Shown: positions 23,726 to 32,431, numbered from the stretch's first letter. The stretch is DNA of 64,000 nt from Acidibrevibacterium fodinaquatile (GCF_003352165.1 NZ_CP029176.1:372001-436000), one strand, 5' to 3'. The notes: generated from the letters alone by a model not told the origin. Numbers and translations are program-made.

Positions 23726-25561
23726 TCATGGCGCCGCCTTGCGCAAGGGGACGACGTTGCTGGCACCGCCAATCGTGCCGCCGATGGCGTCGGCGATGAA
23801 TTCCGCGGTGATCGGCGTTCCGTCATAATGCAGCACCCGCACCAGACGGGCGGGATCGATCTCGCCTTCGAGGATCAGCAGCGCGCGCAACTGCGCATCG
23901 CGGTTCTGCTCGACGACGAAAACCTTTTCGTGTTGCGCGATGAAGGCGAACACCTCGTCATGGAAGGGAAAGGCGCGGATACGCAGAAGATCGAGGGGCA
24001 CGCCGTCGGCCGCCAGCATATCCGCGGCTTCGTTCATGGCAGGCGCGGTCGAGCCATAATAAATCGCGCCAAATGGCGCCGGCGTTGCGGCGTCACGCCG
24101 CTCCGGCCGCGGCACGAGTGCCTTGGCGGTTGCGAATTTGCGGAGCAGCCGCTCCATGTTGCGCTGGTAGGCATCGCCCTCTTCGGTATAGCGGGCATAT
24201 TCGTCGCGGCTGGTGCCGCGGGTGAAATAGGCGCCCTTGGTTGGATGCGTGCCGGGCAAGGTGCGATAGGGGATGCCGTCGCCATCGACATCGCGATAGC
24301 GCCCGAAATCCCGGCCCGCTTCCAGCTCCGCCGCCGTCATCACCTTGCCGCGATCCATGCGCCGCGCATCGCTCCAGGTGAAGGGCGCGCAGAGGCGTTC
24401 ATTCATGCCGATATCGAGATCGAGCATGACGAAAACCGGGGTTTGCAGCCGATCGGCGAGATCGAACGCCTGCGCGCCGAACAGAAAGCATTCGTGCGGG
24501 TCTTCAGGAAACAGCAGGACATGCTTGGTGTCGCCATGCGAGGCATAGGCGCAGGCCATCACGTCGCCTTGCTGGGTGCGGGTTGGCATGCCGGTCGAGG
24601 GGCCGGCGCGCTGGACGTCGAACACGACTGCCGGAATCTCCGCGAAATAGGCGAGGCCGAGAAATTCCTGCATCAGCGAGATGCCGGGGCCGGAGGTCGC
24701 GGTGAAGGCGCGCGCGCCGTTCCAGCCCGCCCCGATCACCATGCCGATCGCCGCGAGTTCGTCCTCCGCCTGCACGATCGCGGCGCGCAGGCGCCCGGTT
24801 TCGGGCTCTTTGCGAAAGCGATTGGTATAGCGCGTGAAGGCTTCGGCGAGCGAGGTCGAAGGCGTGATCGGATACCAAGCGCAAACCGTCGCGCCGCCAT
24901 AAATCGCACCGAGTGCGGCGGCACTGTTGCCGTCGATGAAAATACGCTCGCCGACCGCCTCCGCACGCTGCACGCGCAAGCCGATCGGGCAGGCGAAATG
25001 CGCGCGCGCATAGTCATAGCCGAGCCGCATCGCCGTCACGTTCGGCGCGATCAGCTTCTCCTTGGCTTTGAATTGCTCGGCAAGCAAATGCTCAAGCACC
25101 GTCGGCGCGATGTCGAGCAAGGCGGCGAGCGCGCCGACATACATGATGTTTTTGAAAATCTGTCGCTCGCGCGGCTCGGCGTAGGTTTCGTTGCAGAGCG
25201 CCGTCAGCGGCATGCCGAGAACCGTGATATCGTCACGCAGTTTGCGCACGATCCGGGTCGAATCATAAAACAGATAGCCGCCCGGCTTGATCGCGGCGAG
25301 ATCGCGCTCCCAAGTCTGCGGGTTCATCGCGACCATGAGATCAGTGCCGGCGCGCGCGCCGAGATGGCCGGATTGCGAAACCCTCACCTCATACCAAGTC
25401 GGCAGCCCTTGGATATTGGAGGGAAAAATATTGCGCGGCGTCGCCGGCACGCCCATGCGCAAGATCGCGCGGGCGAACAGGGCATTGGCGCTGGCCGAGC
25501 CGGAGCCGTTGATATTGGCGAAGCGGACGATGAAATCATTGATCTGGGGTGCGGCGGTCAT
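23726..25561 (-). CDS. korA: 2-oxoacid:ferredoxin oxidoreductase, fused gamma-alpha subunit
   Basis: 611 residues from ATG 25561; the frame continues upstream over the neighbouring gene but without a start of its own. Residues 1-190 are the gamma domain ('FIVRFANINGSGSASANAL', 'GLPTWYEVRVSQSGHLGAR'). From about 205 comes the PFOR alpha domain ('FIDGNSAAALGAIYGGATV', 'AWYPITPSTSLAEAFTRY') with 'FTATSGPGISLMQEFLGLA', then the C-terminal domain II. Such gamma-alpha fusions are the norm in KorAB enzymes. The substrate is probably 2-oxoglutarate but cannot be proven from sequence. Confidence 0.9.
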   Translation of the reverse strand: MTAAPQINDFIVRFANINGSGSASANALFARAILRMGVPATPRNIFPSNIQGLPTWYEVRVSQSGHLGARAGTDLMVAMNPQTWERDLAAIKPGGYLFYDSTRIVRKLRDDITVLGMPLTALCNETYAEPRERQIFKNIMYVGALAALLDIAPTVLEHLLAEQFKAKEKLIAPNVTAMRLGYDYARAHFACPIGLRVQRAEAVGERIFIDGNSAAALGAIYGGATVCAWYPITPSTSLAEAFTRYTNRFRKEPETGRLRAAIVQAEDELAAIGMVIGAGWNGARAFTATSGPGISLMQEFLGLAYFAEIPAVVFDVQRAGPSTGMPTRTQQGDVMACAYASHGDTKHVLLFPEDPHECFLFGAQAFDLADRLQTPVFVMLDLDIGMNERLCAPFTWSDARRMDRGKVMTAAELEAGRDFGRYRDVDGDGIPYRTLPGTHPTKGAYFTRGTSRDEYARYTEEGDAYQRNMERLLRKFATAKALVPRPERRDAATPAPFGAIYYGSTAPAMNEAADMLAADGVPLDLLRIRAFPFHDEVFAFIAQHEKVFVVEQNRDAQLRALLILEGEIDPARLVRVLHYDGTPITAEFIADAIGGTIGGASNVVPLRKAAP

Positions 25562-25569
25562 GGCGGCGC

Positions 25570-27363
25570 TCACAGCGCAGGCGCGGGTTGCGGCGCGCCG
25601 ACTTGCGCGAGATCGAGCAGAAAACGCTGCATATCCCACGCGCCGGTCGGGCAGCGTTCGGCACAAAGGCCGCAATGGAGGCAGACATCCTCGTCTTTCG
25701 CCATGATGCGGCCGGTTTTCAGCCCATGCGCGACATAAAGCGCCTGCTCGAGATGATGCGCCGGCGCGTTGAGGCGGGTGCGCAGCTCGGCCTCCGTCCC
25801 ATCGGCGGTGAAGGTGATGCAATCGACCGGGCAGATATCGACGCAGGCATCGCATTCGATGCAGAGTTTGGCGGAGAAGACGGTCTGCACGTCACAGTTG
25901 AGGCAGCGCTGCGCCTCCTTGAAGGCAAGCTCAGCATCGAAGCCGAGTTCGACCTCCGCCGCGATGTCGCGAAGCGCCCTCCCTTTTTCGATATGTGGCA
26001 CTTTGTAGCGGAGATCGATGGAGACGGCGTTGTCATAGCTCCATTCATGAATGCCCATTTTCTGGCTGACCAGCGCGACATGCGGCGGCGGCCGGTCATG
26101 CGGATCCTGGCCACGCAGCATGAGGTCGATCGATATCGCCGCCTGATGCCCGTGCGCGACCGCCCAAATGATGTTTTTCGGCCCAAAAGCCGCGTCCCCG
26201 CCGAAAAACACGTGCGGCAGCGTCGATTGCAGCGTCACCGGATCGAGCACCGGCAGGCCGTTGCGCTCAAAGGCGATGCCGGCGTCGCGCTCGATCCAGG
26301 GGAAGGCGTTTTCCTGCCCGATCGCGACCAGAACGTCATCGGCGGGAACGAACGCGTCGGGCTCGCCGGTCGGCACGAGATGGCGGCGGCCATTTGCGTC
26401 ATACTCGGCGCGCACGCGCGTAAACGTCATGCCGACCAGCCGGCCCTGCTCATGCACTACCGTTTTCGGCGCGAGATAATTGAGGATCGGGATGTCTTCG
26501 CGCATCGCGTCCTCTTTTTCCCAAGGCGACGCCTTCATCTCCTCAAAGCCGGAGCGGACGATGACGCGCACCTCCTCGCCGCCCAAGCGGCGGGCAGAGC
26601 GGCAGCAATCCATCGCCGTATTGCCGCCGCCGAGCACGATGACGCGCTTGCCGATCGCCTTCACATGGCCGAAGCTGACGGAAGCCAGCCAGTCGATGCC
26701 GATATGGATGTTGGCCGCCGCCTCGGCGCGGCCGGGAACCTCGAGATCGCGCCCGCGCGGCGCGCCGCAGCCGACGAAAATCGCGTCATACCCCTCCCCG
26801 AGCAAGGTTTTCAGGCTGTTGACGCGTTCGCCGAGCCGCGCGCGCACGCCGAGATCGAGAACATAGCCCACTTCCTCGTCGATCACCGTCTCGGGCAGGC
26901 GAAAGCGGGGAATTTGGAAGCGAATGAAGCCGCCGGCCTTCGCCTCGCCATCGAAAATCGTGACATCGTGGCCGGCGGCGGCGAGATCGCGCGCGACCGT
27001 GAGCGATGCCGGCCCGGCGCCGACGCAGGCGATCCGCCTCCCCGTCCGCGTCGCCGGCGGCCGCGGCATGCGCTCCGTGATATCGCCCTTATAATCGGCG
27101 GCGACGCGTTTGAGGCGGCAGATCGCGACCGGATCCGCCTCCACCCGGCCGCGGCGGCAGGCCGGCTCGCACGGGCGGTCACAGGTGCGGCCGAGAATGC
27201 CGGGGAAAACATTGGATTTCCAGTTTACCATATAGGCATCGGCATAGCGCCCGGCGGCGATCAGCCGGATATATTCCGGGACTTGCGTGTGGGCCGGACA
27301 GGCCCATTGGCAATCGACGACTTTGTGAAAATAGTCGGGATTACCGATATCGGTCGACTGCAA
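25570..27363 (-). CDS. FAD/NAD(P) oxidoreductase (GltD-like) with N- and C-terminal Fe-S domains
   Basis: 597 residues from TTG 27363, preceded by GGAAGGAAA; no ATG fits. The N-terminal Fe-S domain (Fer4_20) has 'CQWACPAH' and 'CDRPCEPACRRG'. The FAD site is 'CVGAGPASLTVARDLAAAG' and the NAD(P) site 'VLGGGNTAMDCCRSARRLGG'. The C-terminus adds two 4Fe-4S clusters: 'CIECDACVDICPVDC' and 'CLHCGLCAERCPTG'. It precedes korA by 8 bases, so it very likely moves electrons between the KorAB ferredoxin-type clusters and NAD(P)H. It may replace a free ferredoxin. Confidence 0.9.
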   Translation of the reverse strand: MQSTDIGNPDYFHKVVDCQWACPAHTQVPEYIRLIAAGRYADAYMVNWKSNVFPGILGRTCDRPCEPACRRGRVEADPVAICRLKRVAADYKGDITERMPRPPATRTGRRIACVGAGPASLTVARDLAAAGHDVTIFDGEAKAGGFIRFQIPRFRLPETVIDEEVGYVLDLGVRARLGERVNSLKTLLGEGYDAIFVGCGAPRGRDLEVPGRAEAAANIHIGIDWLASVSFGHVKAIGKRVIVLGGGNTAMDCCRSARRLGGEEVRVIVRSGFEEMKASPWEKEDAMREDIPILNYLAPKTVVHEQGRLVGMTFTRVRAEYDANGRRHLVPTGEPDAFVPADDVLVAIGQENAFPWIERDAGIAFERNGLPVLDPVTLQSTLPHVFFGGDAAFGPKNIIWAVAHGHQAAISIDLMLRGQDPHDRPPPHVALVSQKMGIHEWSYDNAVSIDLRYKVPHIEKGRALRDIAAEVELGFDAELAFKEAQRCLNCDVQTVFSAKLCIECDACVDICPVDCITFTADGTEAELRTRLNAPAHHLEQALYVAHGLKTGRIMAKDEDVCLHCGLCAERCPTGAWDMQRFLLDLAQVGAPQPAPAL

Positions 27364-27707
27364 GCGCGTTTCCTTCCGTTTGCCCGCCAGCCGTTTGCCC
27401 GCCAGCGCTCAGGGGGGCAGCCTATTCCGCGATCGCCTGCTTGCGATACGGGTGGCATATCGCCCCATTGTTGGTTTTAATGATAGCGAGGTTTCGCCTG
27501 CGCCGAAAGAGCGGGCGGCAAGGCAAGCGAAGGGCTGGGGTGGGGCAGAAACGCCTTTTTGCGCGGGCCTGGCGCGCGCCTTGGGCCAAGCCCCGGCATG
27601 CTCGCAAGGCTGCGTCTCAATCCTGGCATGGCTCAGAGGGCATGGCTCAGCGGGCATGGCTCAGCGGGCATGGCTCGCGCCGCCGGCGCCCGGCGCGGTT
27701 TAGCGCC
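27364..27707. other. intergenic region between the kor operon and the 2OG oxygenase gene
   Basis: 344 bases without a convincing gene; short open frames here have no ribosome site and biased composition. It must hold the promoter of the kor operon near 27380-27480, where the sequence is locally less GC-rich ('CCCATTGTTGGTTTTAATG'). The far end carries the 14-base tandem repeat. No terminator hairpin with a T-run is visible. Confidence 0.5.
27625..27676. repeat. 14-base tandem repeat, 3.7 copies
   Basis: The unit GGCATGGCTCAGMG repeats from 27625 three times with one base change and a partial fourth copy. It ends about 30 bases before the stop of the 2OG oxygenase gene, within noncoding sequence. 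Possibly replication slippage; no function is evident. Confidence 0.85.
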
Positions 27708-28337
27708 TCACGCCGCTGCGGTCAGGCGCTTGACGAAGGCGGAGAGGCGATGGCGGCGGAGCTCGGAGCGGGCGGCGGCGTCGTTCGTCATATAATTGAG
27801 CTGGATGACGAAGCGCTGACCGATGAAGGTTTTATGGCCGTGCCAGGCCGTCGCGCTGTTGGGAAAGACGAGCAGGGTGCCGTTCACCGGCGGCACCTCG
27901 ACCGCGAAATCCTCGAGATCGCGGCTGCGGAGCAGGCGGAGGCAGCCCTCGTGCTGGCCCCAGGACTCGTCTTCGGGGTTGAGATAGAGCAGCACGGTGA
28001 CGCGTTTCGCGGTCGAATCGCAATGGATATGCCCGTCGCGCTCGGTGGATTGGCCGCGCAGCGTCACCATCGTCGGCGCGTCATCGAGGTCGAGGCCGAA
28101 CCGTGTCGCGATGGCGGCGCGAAACCGCGGGCCCTCGAGTTCGCCGACCAACGCCGCGGCCGCGGGGCCAAGCGCCAGGGAGGCGATCGGGAACGAGCCG
28201 CGCTTGGTCATCCGCGGCAGATCACCAAACACCGCCGGCAGCGCCGGCTCGGGCACGAAATGCGGCACGACGATATGGGGGAACGGGTCGGTCGCGACCG
28301 GCGCGACGCTCAGGCGCTCGTAATCGAGGAGGGTCAT
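27708..28337 (-). CDS. 2OG-Fe(II) oxygenase superfamily protein
   Basis: 209 residues from ATG 28337 with GGAGG upstream overlapping it. The iron ligands are visible as 'DGHIHCDSTAKRVTVLLYLN' (H-x-D) and a distal His in 'SATAWHGHKTF'. The 2-oxoglutarate carboxylate would be held by Arg in 'QRFVIQLNYM'. The block 'NGTLLVFPNSATAWHGHKTF' is common in prolyl-4-hydroxylase-like small oxygenases of bacteria. The substrate is unknown. It diverges from zapE across 108 bases. Confidence 0.82.
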   Translation of the reverse strand: MTLLDYERLSVAPVATDPFPHIVVPHFVPEPALPAVFGDLPRMTKRGSFPIASLALGPAAAALVGELEGPRFRAAIATRFGLDLDDAPTMVTLRGQSTERDGHIHCDSTAKRVTVLLYLNPEDESWGQHEGCLRLLRSRDLEDFAVEVPPVNGTLLVFPNSATAWHGHKTFIGQRFVIQLNYMTNDAAARSELRRHRLSAFVKRLTAAA

Positions 28338-28445
28338 GGCGGGCTCGCTCAGGGTTGTCTCGCCACGCTTATATAGCACGGTTCGCGGCCACTTCATCCA
28401 CCGCGATTGCCCGCCGCCGGCGGTGGCGCTATGGGCCAGGCCAGC

Positions 28446-29606
28446 ATGGATGACCAGAGCCGACCATTGCGGGCCGAGCAAGGCCCGCTTGCCGCCTATC
28501 GTGCCCGCCTCGCCGAGGGCGTTCTCGCAACCGACCCCGCCCAGGCGCTTCTGGCGGAGCGGCTGCAGGACCTATGGGCGCGGCTTCGCGATTATGACCC
28601 GCAGCCACAGCCGGCGAGCAACGGGCTGCTCGCGCGTTTCCTCCGCCGCAAGCCGGCCGAGGGCGCGCCCGAGGAACGGCCGCACGGGCTTTATATCGTC
28701 GGCGAGGTCGGGCGCGGCAAATCGATGCTGATGGACATGTTTTTCGCGAGCGCCCCCCTCCAGCGCAAGCGCCGCCTGCATTTCCACCGTTTCATGCAGG
28801 ATGCGCATGCCAGCGTGCATCGCTGGAAGCAGCGCCACCCCGAGGGCGCCGACCCGATCCCGCCGCTCGCCGACGACATCGCCGCCGGCGCGGCACTCCT
28901 CTGTTTTGACGAGTTCCAGGTCAATGACATCGCGGATGCGATGATTCTCGGCCGCTTGTTCGAGGCGCTGTTTGCGCGCGGCGTCGTCGTTGTCGCGACC
29001 TCGAACACCTTGCCCGACGATCTATTTCGCGGCCAGCCCGGGCGCGACGCCTTTCTCCCCTTCATCGAACTGATCAAAAGCCATCTCGACGTGCTGGTGA
29101 TGGAGGGGGGGCGGGATTGGCGGCGGCGGCGGCTCGAGAGCATGGCCGCCTGGCTGGTTCCGGCGGATGCGCGGGCGGAGGCGGCGCTCGATGAGATTTT
29201 CGCGACCCTCGCCGAAGGGGTGGCGCCGGCGCCGGCTCGCCTTCACGTGATGGGGCGGCGTTTCCTGGTGCCGCTCGCCGCGGGGCATGTCGCGCGCTTC
29301 GATTTCGCCACATTGTGCGGCACAGCCCTCGGCGCCGGCGATTATCTCGCGCTCGCGACCCATTACCAGGCGCTGGTGCTCGATGCCGTGCCGCGTCTGT
29401 CGCCCGATAATTTCGGCGAGGCGCGGCGCTTCATCACCTTGATCGATGCGCTCTACGACCATCGCGTCAAACTCTTCGCCTCCGCCGCCGCGCCGCCGGA
29501 CGGACTCTATCGCGATGGCGAGGGCGCGCGCGCCTTCGAGCGCACCGCCTCACGGCTGATCGAAATGCAAAGCCGCGCCTATCTCGCGCTCAGCCATCTC
29601 ACGTGA
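28446..29606 (+). CDS. zapE: AFG1/ZapE-family ATPase
   Basis: 386 residues from ATG 28446; ATG 28431 is an equal candidate, and neither has a good ribosome site. Walker A is 'GEVGRGKSMLMDMFF', Walker B 'ALLCFDEFQVNDIADAM', and the sensor region 'VVVVATSNTLPDDLF'. ZapE is an AAA-like protein that acts at the Z-ring late in division; the mitochondrial counterpart Afg1 aids respiratory complex turnover. Its 3' end overlaps the last gene of the phage block by eight bases on the opposite strand. Confidence 0.93.
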   Translation: MDDQSRPLRAEQGPLAAYRARLAEGVLATDPAQALLAERLQDLWARLRDYDPQPQPASNGLLARFLRRKPAEGAPEERPHGLYIVGEVGRGKSMLMDMFFASAPLQRKRRLHFHRFMQDAHASVHRWKQRHPEGADPIPPLADDIAAGAALLCFDEFQVNDIADAMILGRLFEALFARGVVVVATSNTLPDDLFRGQPGRDAFLPFIELIKSHLDVLVMEGGRDWRRRRLESMAAWLVPADARAEAALDEIFATLAEGVAPAPARLHVMGRRFLVPLAAGHVARFDFATLCGTALGAGDYLALATHYQALVLDAVPRLSPDNFGEARRFITLIDALYDHRVKLFASAAAPPDGLYRDGEGARAFERTASRLIEMQSRAYLALSHLT

Positions 29607-30369
29607 CGGAAAGCGAGAGCGCGAGCACGCGCATCGCCGCCTCGAGCCGCGCCCAATCGACGCCCGCGGGGTCGGCCCCCGTGGCGCGGAGCCAATCGGG
29701 CGAGAGCAGCGCATAGGCTTCCTCGGCGTAGGTTGCCCACCATTCCCAGGTCATTTGCTTGAGCGCGCCCCAGGTCACGCAGATCGGCCCGATTTCGTTG
29801 TAGCCGACGAGCGGCACGCAGTGCCCACCCCACGAGCCCGGCGCATCGGAGATGGACGCCCAGACGTCTTCGTTCTGCGCCGAAAGCGGCAGCGCGACGC
29901 CGGCGTAGAGATTGCCGAAGGTCGCGACCGCCCGCCGCACGGCGTCGAGATCACGCGGGTCGACCGAAGCCGCGCCGGTGAGCGTGTCCGGGCCACCGTC
30001 GGGGGTTGGCATCCCGGTCGTCGCCCAATAGCGGAGCACATCGCCACAGAGCGCGCCGCGATCGGTCGCGGGATCGCCGGGCACGTAGCCAGAGACCGCG
30101 CTGTAAGCGGCGAGCACTTGCGCGTCGTCCATCACCACCGGGTGCGCGTCGGTGTAAGACGTCCATTGCTGAATGACGTGGCCGACGGCCGCGCAGGCGC
30201 AATCGCCAACCTCATCATTCGCCAGCATCGGCCACGCATTGATGCGCGAAAACCAATCGGCGGACGCCGGGCTTGCGAGGGGTGCCGCGAGATAGTCGCG
30301 GAGCGGCGCAAGACGCGGATCTTGCGGCGCGCGCACGCGGCCGAGTTTCATGTTCGAATGGTCGGTCAT
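29599..30369 (-). CDS. papain-like cysteine peptidase-type protein, last gene of phage block
   Basis: 256 residues from ATG 30369 with GGAGAAAG upstream. A Cys-rich 'DCACAAVGHVIQQWT' at the start of a helix and 'WGGHCVPLVGYNE' later provide the Cys-His arrangement of papain or C39-like peptidases. There is no signal peptide. It is the last gene of the minus-strand phage operon, overlapping the 65-residue gene by four bases. It could be a virion-associated or delivered protein, or an extra (moron) gene. Peptidase activity is inferred from motifs only. Confidence 0.6.
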   Translation of the reverse strand: MTDHSNMKLGRVRAPQDPRLAPLRDYLAAPLASPASADWFSRINAWPMLANDEVGDCACAAVGHVIQQWTSYTDAHPVVMDDAQVLAAYSAVSGYVPGDPATDRGALCGDVLRYWATTGMPTPDGGPDTLTGAASVDPRDLDAVRRAVATFGNLYAGVALPLSAQNEDVWASISDAPGSWGGHCVPLVGYNEIGPICVTWGALKQMTWEWWATYAEEAYALLSPDWLRATGADPAGVDWARLEAAMRVLALSLSVT

Positions 30370-30563
30370 AGGGCTTTCTCCTCGCGCCCGCAGCGCCAGC
30401 TTTGCAGGCGGTAGCTCGGATGATCGCGCAGCCAGCGCTCGGCTTCGGTCTGCCCGGCAAGCAAACAAGCGATCGGGGTTGGGAACGGCGCGGCGAGCGT
30501 GCGCGTCTCGCACGCGGGCGCGCTCATCAGGCAGACGATGAAAGAAAGCGTGATGGGGTCCAT
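30366..30563 (-). CDS. small phage-block protein with hydrophobic N-terminus
   Basis: 65 residues. Its N-terminus 'MDPITLSFIVCLMSAPACE' is a weak signal or membrane segment, followed by 'CLLAGQTEAERWLRDHPSYR' and 'LQSWRCG'. Three to four cysteines might form disulfides. The stop overlaps the next ATG (ATGA) and its start lies inside the end of the lipase gene, a tight packing typical of real phage genes. Function unknown; an export to the periplasm is possible. Confidence 0.6.
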   Translation of the reverse strand: MDPITLSFIVCLMSAPACETRTLAAPFPTPIACLLAGQTEAERWLRDHPSYRLQSWRCGREEKAL

Positions 30564-31162
30564 AATTGGGTGTCCTCGAAGGGCGCGAGCGCGCGCTCAT
30601 AAGCGCCGATGTGATGATCGGCGAGCGGATCGTCCGCCGGGGTGCCGATCTCGATTTGGCGGCGCGGGTGGAGATAGACGCCTGGCAGCCACGGCACATC
30701 CGGCACCGGATCGTCGCCGTTGCGATAGCTGCGGACGGCAATCGGTGAGAGGAGGCGCCGCAGTTTCCACGAGCCGCAACGCGGCGCGCCGAAGGTGACG
30801 ACGGCAGCCGGCGGCGTCCGTCGTGCTACCAGAATGCCGGCGAGCAGGAGCGCGAGCGCGCCGCCGAGCGAATGGCCGACGACGATCGCGCCGCTGAAAT
30901 TGACGGACGCCATCGGCGCGCGCCGGTAAAGCGCCCAGGCGCCGGCGCAAAAGCCGGCGTGGCAGATCCCAAGCGTTCCATCCCACGTCGGCCACGCCGC
31001 AAAATCGCGCAGCCACTCGCCGATTTCGCGCTTGGTGCCGGGGATCGCGAAGATCGGACGCTCGTCGACGAGGGTGTAAAGCGCCGAGAGTTCGCCGGCG
31101 AACCAGGTTGCACGCGTATAGCTCTGCGCGACGAGGCGGCAGAGATCGAGATCAGACGGCAT
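30527..31162 (-). CDS. class 3 lipase-like alpha/beta hydrolase
   Basis: 211 residues from ATG 31162. The nucleophile elbow is 'VVGHSLGGALALLLAG' (G-H-S-L-G-G, the class 3 lipase form). 'VVTFGAPRCGSWKL' follows as in that family, and Asp ('YRNGDDPVPDVPW') and His ('DHHIGAYERAL') complete a triad. There is no signal peptide. It sits directly behind the endolysin gene in the lysis region, so an enzyme that attacks membrane or surface lipids is conceivable. It overlaps genes on both sides. Confidence 0.78.
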   Translation of the reverse strand: MPSDLDLCRLVAQSYTRATWFAGELSALYTLVDERPIFAIPGTKREIGEWLRDFAAWPTWDGTLGICHAGFCAGAWALYRRAPMASVNFSGAIVVGHSLGGALALLLAGILVARRTPPAAVVTFGAPRCGSWKLRRLLSPIAVRSYRNGDDPVPDVPWLPGVYLHPRRQIEIGTPADDPLADHHIGAYERALAPFEDTQLWTPSRFLSSSA

Positions 31163-31685
31163 CGAGCAGCCCTCCCGCCGCAAGCGCGATGCGGCAAATC
31201 CGAAGACGCCAGCCCGCGAGAAAGCGCGGGTCGTCGGGAAGCGCCGCGAGGCGCGCGGCCTGAAACCTCGCGCAGAGCCCGAGCAAATCTTTGCGGCGTG
31301 CTTCGAGAGCGGCGAGCGTCACGGGGCCAATCACGCCATCGGTCGCCACGCCGAGAGCCGCTTGCAGCCAGCGCGACGCTTCCGCGACCCCGTCATTGAC
31401 CGCAGCATCGAAGACCAGCATCGCGAGCGCCGGCGGCAGCTTGTCGCCCGCGATCGGCGCCCAGTAATCGCGGGCATAAATCGCCTTCGCGTCCTCGAGC
31501 GTGAGGGACGCGATATCGAGCCCGGGATAAGCCGCTGCACTGATCCCGAATTTCGTCCCACGACAGGCACCGCGCCCGACGCTGCCGCCGGTCCAGTTGC
31601 CGGGATCGTCGGGGTCGGCGGAAAAGCCGCCTTCCTCGCCGATCGTCTCAGCGAAGCAGCGCGCGAAAACCTCAGTGGCCAGCAC
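31152..31685 (-). CDS. endolysin, glycoside hydrolase 108 type
   Basis: 177 residues from GTG 31685. The catalytic region reads 'AETIGEEGGFSADPDDPGNW' with Glu in E-E-G-G and then 'GTKFGISAAAYPGLD', the mark of GH108 N-acetylmuramidases. A C-terminal peptidoglycan-binding part begins near 'LGVATDGVIGPVTLAAL'. There is no signal peptide, so it needs a holin. It should degrade the cell wall for particle release. It overlaps the lipoprotein gene upstream by 14 bases. Confidence 0.9.
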   Translation of the reverse strand: MLATEVFARCFAETIGEEGGFSADPDDPGNWTGGSVGRGACRGTKFGISAAAYPGLDIASLTLEDAKAIYARDYWAPIAGDKLPPALAMLVFDAAVNDGVAEASRWLQAALGVATDGVIGPVTLAALEARRKDLLGLCARFQAARLAALPDDPRFLAGWRLRICRIALAAGGLLDAV

Positions 31686-32160
31686 GGAAGTCTTGCGCCT
31701 GCTCGGCGAGCACCCGCTCGGCCTCAGATGCTGTCATCGCCGCACTGGCGGCGGCTGGCGCCGGCAGCCCAACGGCGGATTCGAGCACCGGCAGCATGAC
31801 ATTGGCGGCGGCGAGAATCTCGGGCACCGGCGCCGGCAGCGTCGGCACCTCGGAAAGCGCCGCGACCATGGCATTGACGGCAGCAGCGAGCTGCGCCACC
31901 TCCGGCTGCGCCGCGCTCGCGCTGGTCGCCTGCGCCACTGCCGCCGCCGCCGCTTGCACCGCCGAAAGCGCGTTATCGAGCTGAACGAGTTGGGCTGCGC
32001 TCAAGACATTGGCGTTGCGCAAATCCTTGGCGGCGGCGGCAAGGCCGGTTGCGATGTTGTCGGCGTCGGTCGCAACCGTCGGGAGCGAGACCGCGCCGTT
32101 GACGCAGGCCCCGAGCAGGAAAGCAGCGCCGGCGAAAGCGGCGATGGGGAACAGACGCAT
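31672..32160 (-). CDS. lipoprotein in lysis region
   Basis: 162 residues from ATG 32160. The signal sequence 'MRLFPIAAFAGAAFLLGAC' ends in a lipobox (L-L-G-A-C19), so it should be lipid-anchored. The rest is Ala-rich and helical, likely a coiled coil ('AQLVQLDNALSAVQAAAAAV'). In a lysis cassette a small outer-membrane lipoprotein could be the outer spanin, though this one is longer than usual. Its start touches the stop of the next gene upstream. Confidence 0.65.
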   Translation of the reverse strand: MRLFPIAAFAGAAFLLGACVNGAVSLPTVATDADNIATGLAAAAKDLRNANVLSAAQLVQLDNALSAVQAAAAAVAQATSASAAQPEVAQLAAAVNAMVAALSEVPTLPAPVPEILAAANVMLPVLESAVGLPAPAAASAAMTASEAERVLAEQAQDFRAGH

Positions 32161-32420
32161 CAGTGTTTCTCCTCGGATTGGGGGGCTTGGGATGGCGCGC
32201 CGAGCTGCGCGGCAAGCTGCTCTGCGGCGCGGGCGAGAGTCTCCGCGTCGGCCTTGGCGGCGTTGTTGTCGGGCAGCAAAATCGAAACGACCGCGCCGAC
32301 GACGATCGGCAGCGCCGCCGCCCACGTCATTTGCTTCGTCAGCACCGCCTCGAGCGCACCACACAAAGCGGCAAGGCCGGCAACCGTGCTCGGTTGCCGG
32401 AGAGTGTCACGAACAGTCAT
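32160..32420 (-). CDS. putative holin (two hydrophobic segments)
   Basis: 86 residues. Two hydrophobic segments are visible, about residues 11-28 and 31-50 ('TWAAALPIVVGAVVSILLP'), followed by a charged, Ala/Gln-rich tail ending in 'SEEKH'. Size, topology and place upstream of the endolysin fit a class II holin, which would permeabilise the inner membrane. There is no sequence family that I can name, so the role is inferred from position. Confidence 0.55.
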   Translation of the reverse strand: MTVRDTLRQPSTVAGLAALCGALEAVLTKQMTWAAALPIVVGAVVSILLPDNNAAKADAETLARAAEQLAAQLGAPSQAPQSEEKH

Positions 32421-32431
32421 GGAAACTCCTC

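Noticed and set aside
23644-23826. 61-residue N-terminal extension of KorB
   Set aside because: Low-complexity Arg/Ser/Pro sequence without ribosome site; the family begins at the chosen ATG.
25549-27480. 643-codon plus-strand frame over the oxidoreductase gene
   Set aside because: Mirror of the real Fe-S/FAD gene; no recognisable motif and no start site signal.
27625-27676. CRISPR array
   Set aside because: The repeats are 14 bases and directly adjacent, without spacers; no cas genes occur in the window.
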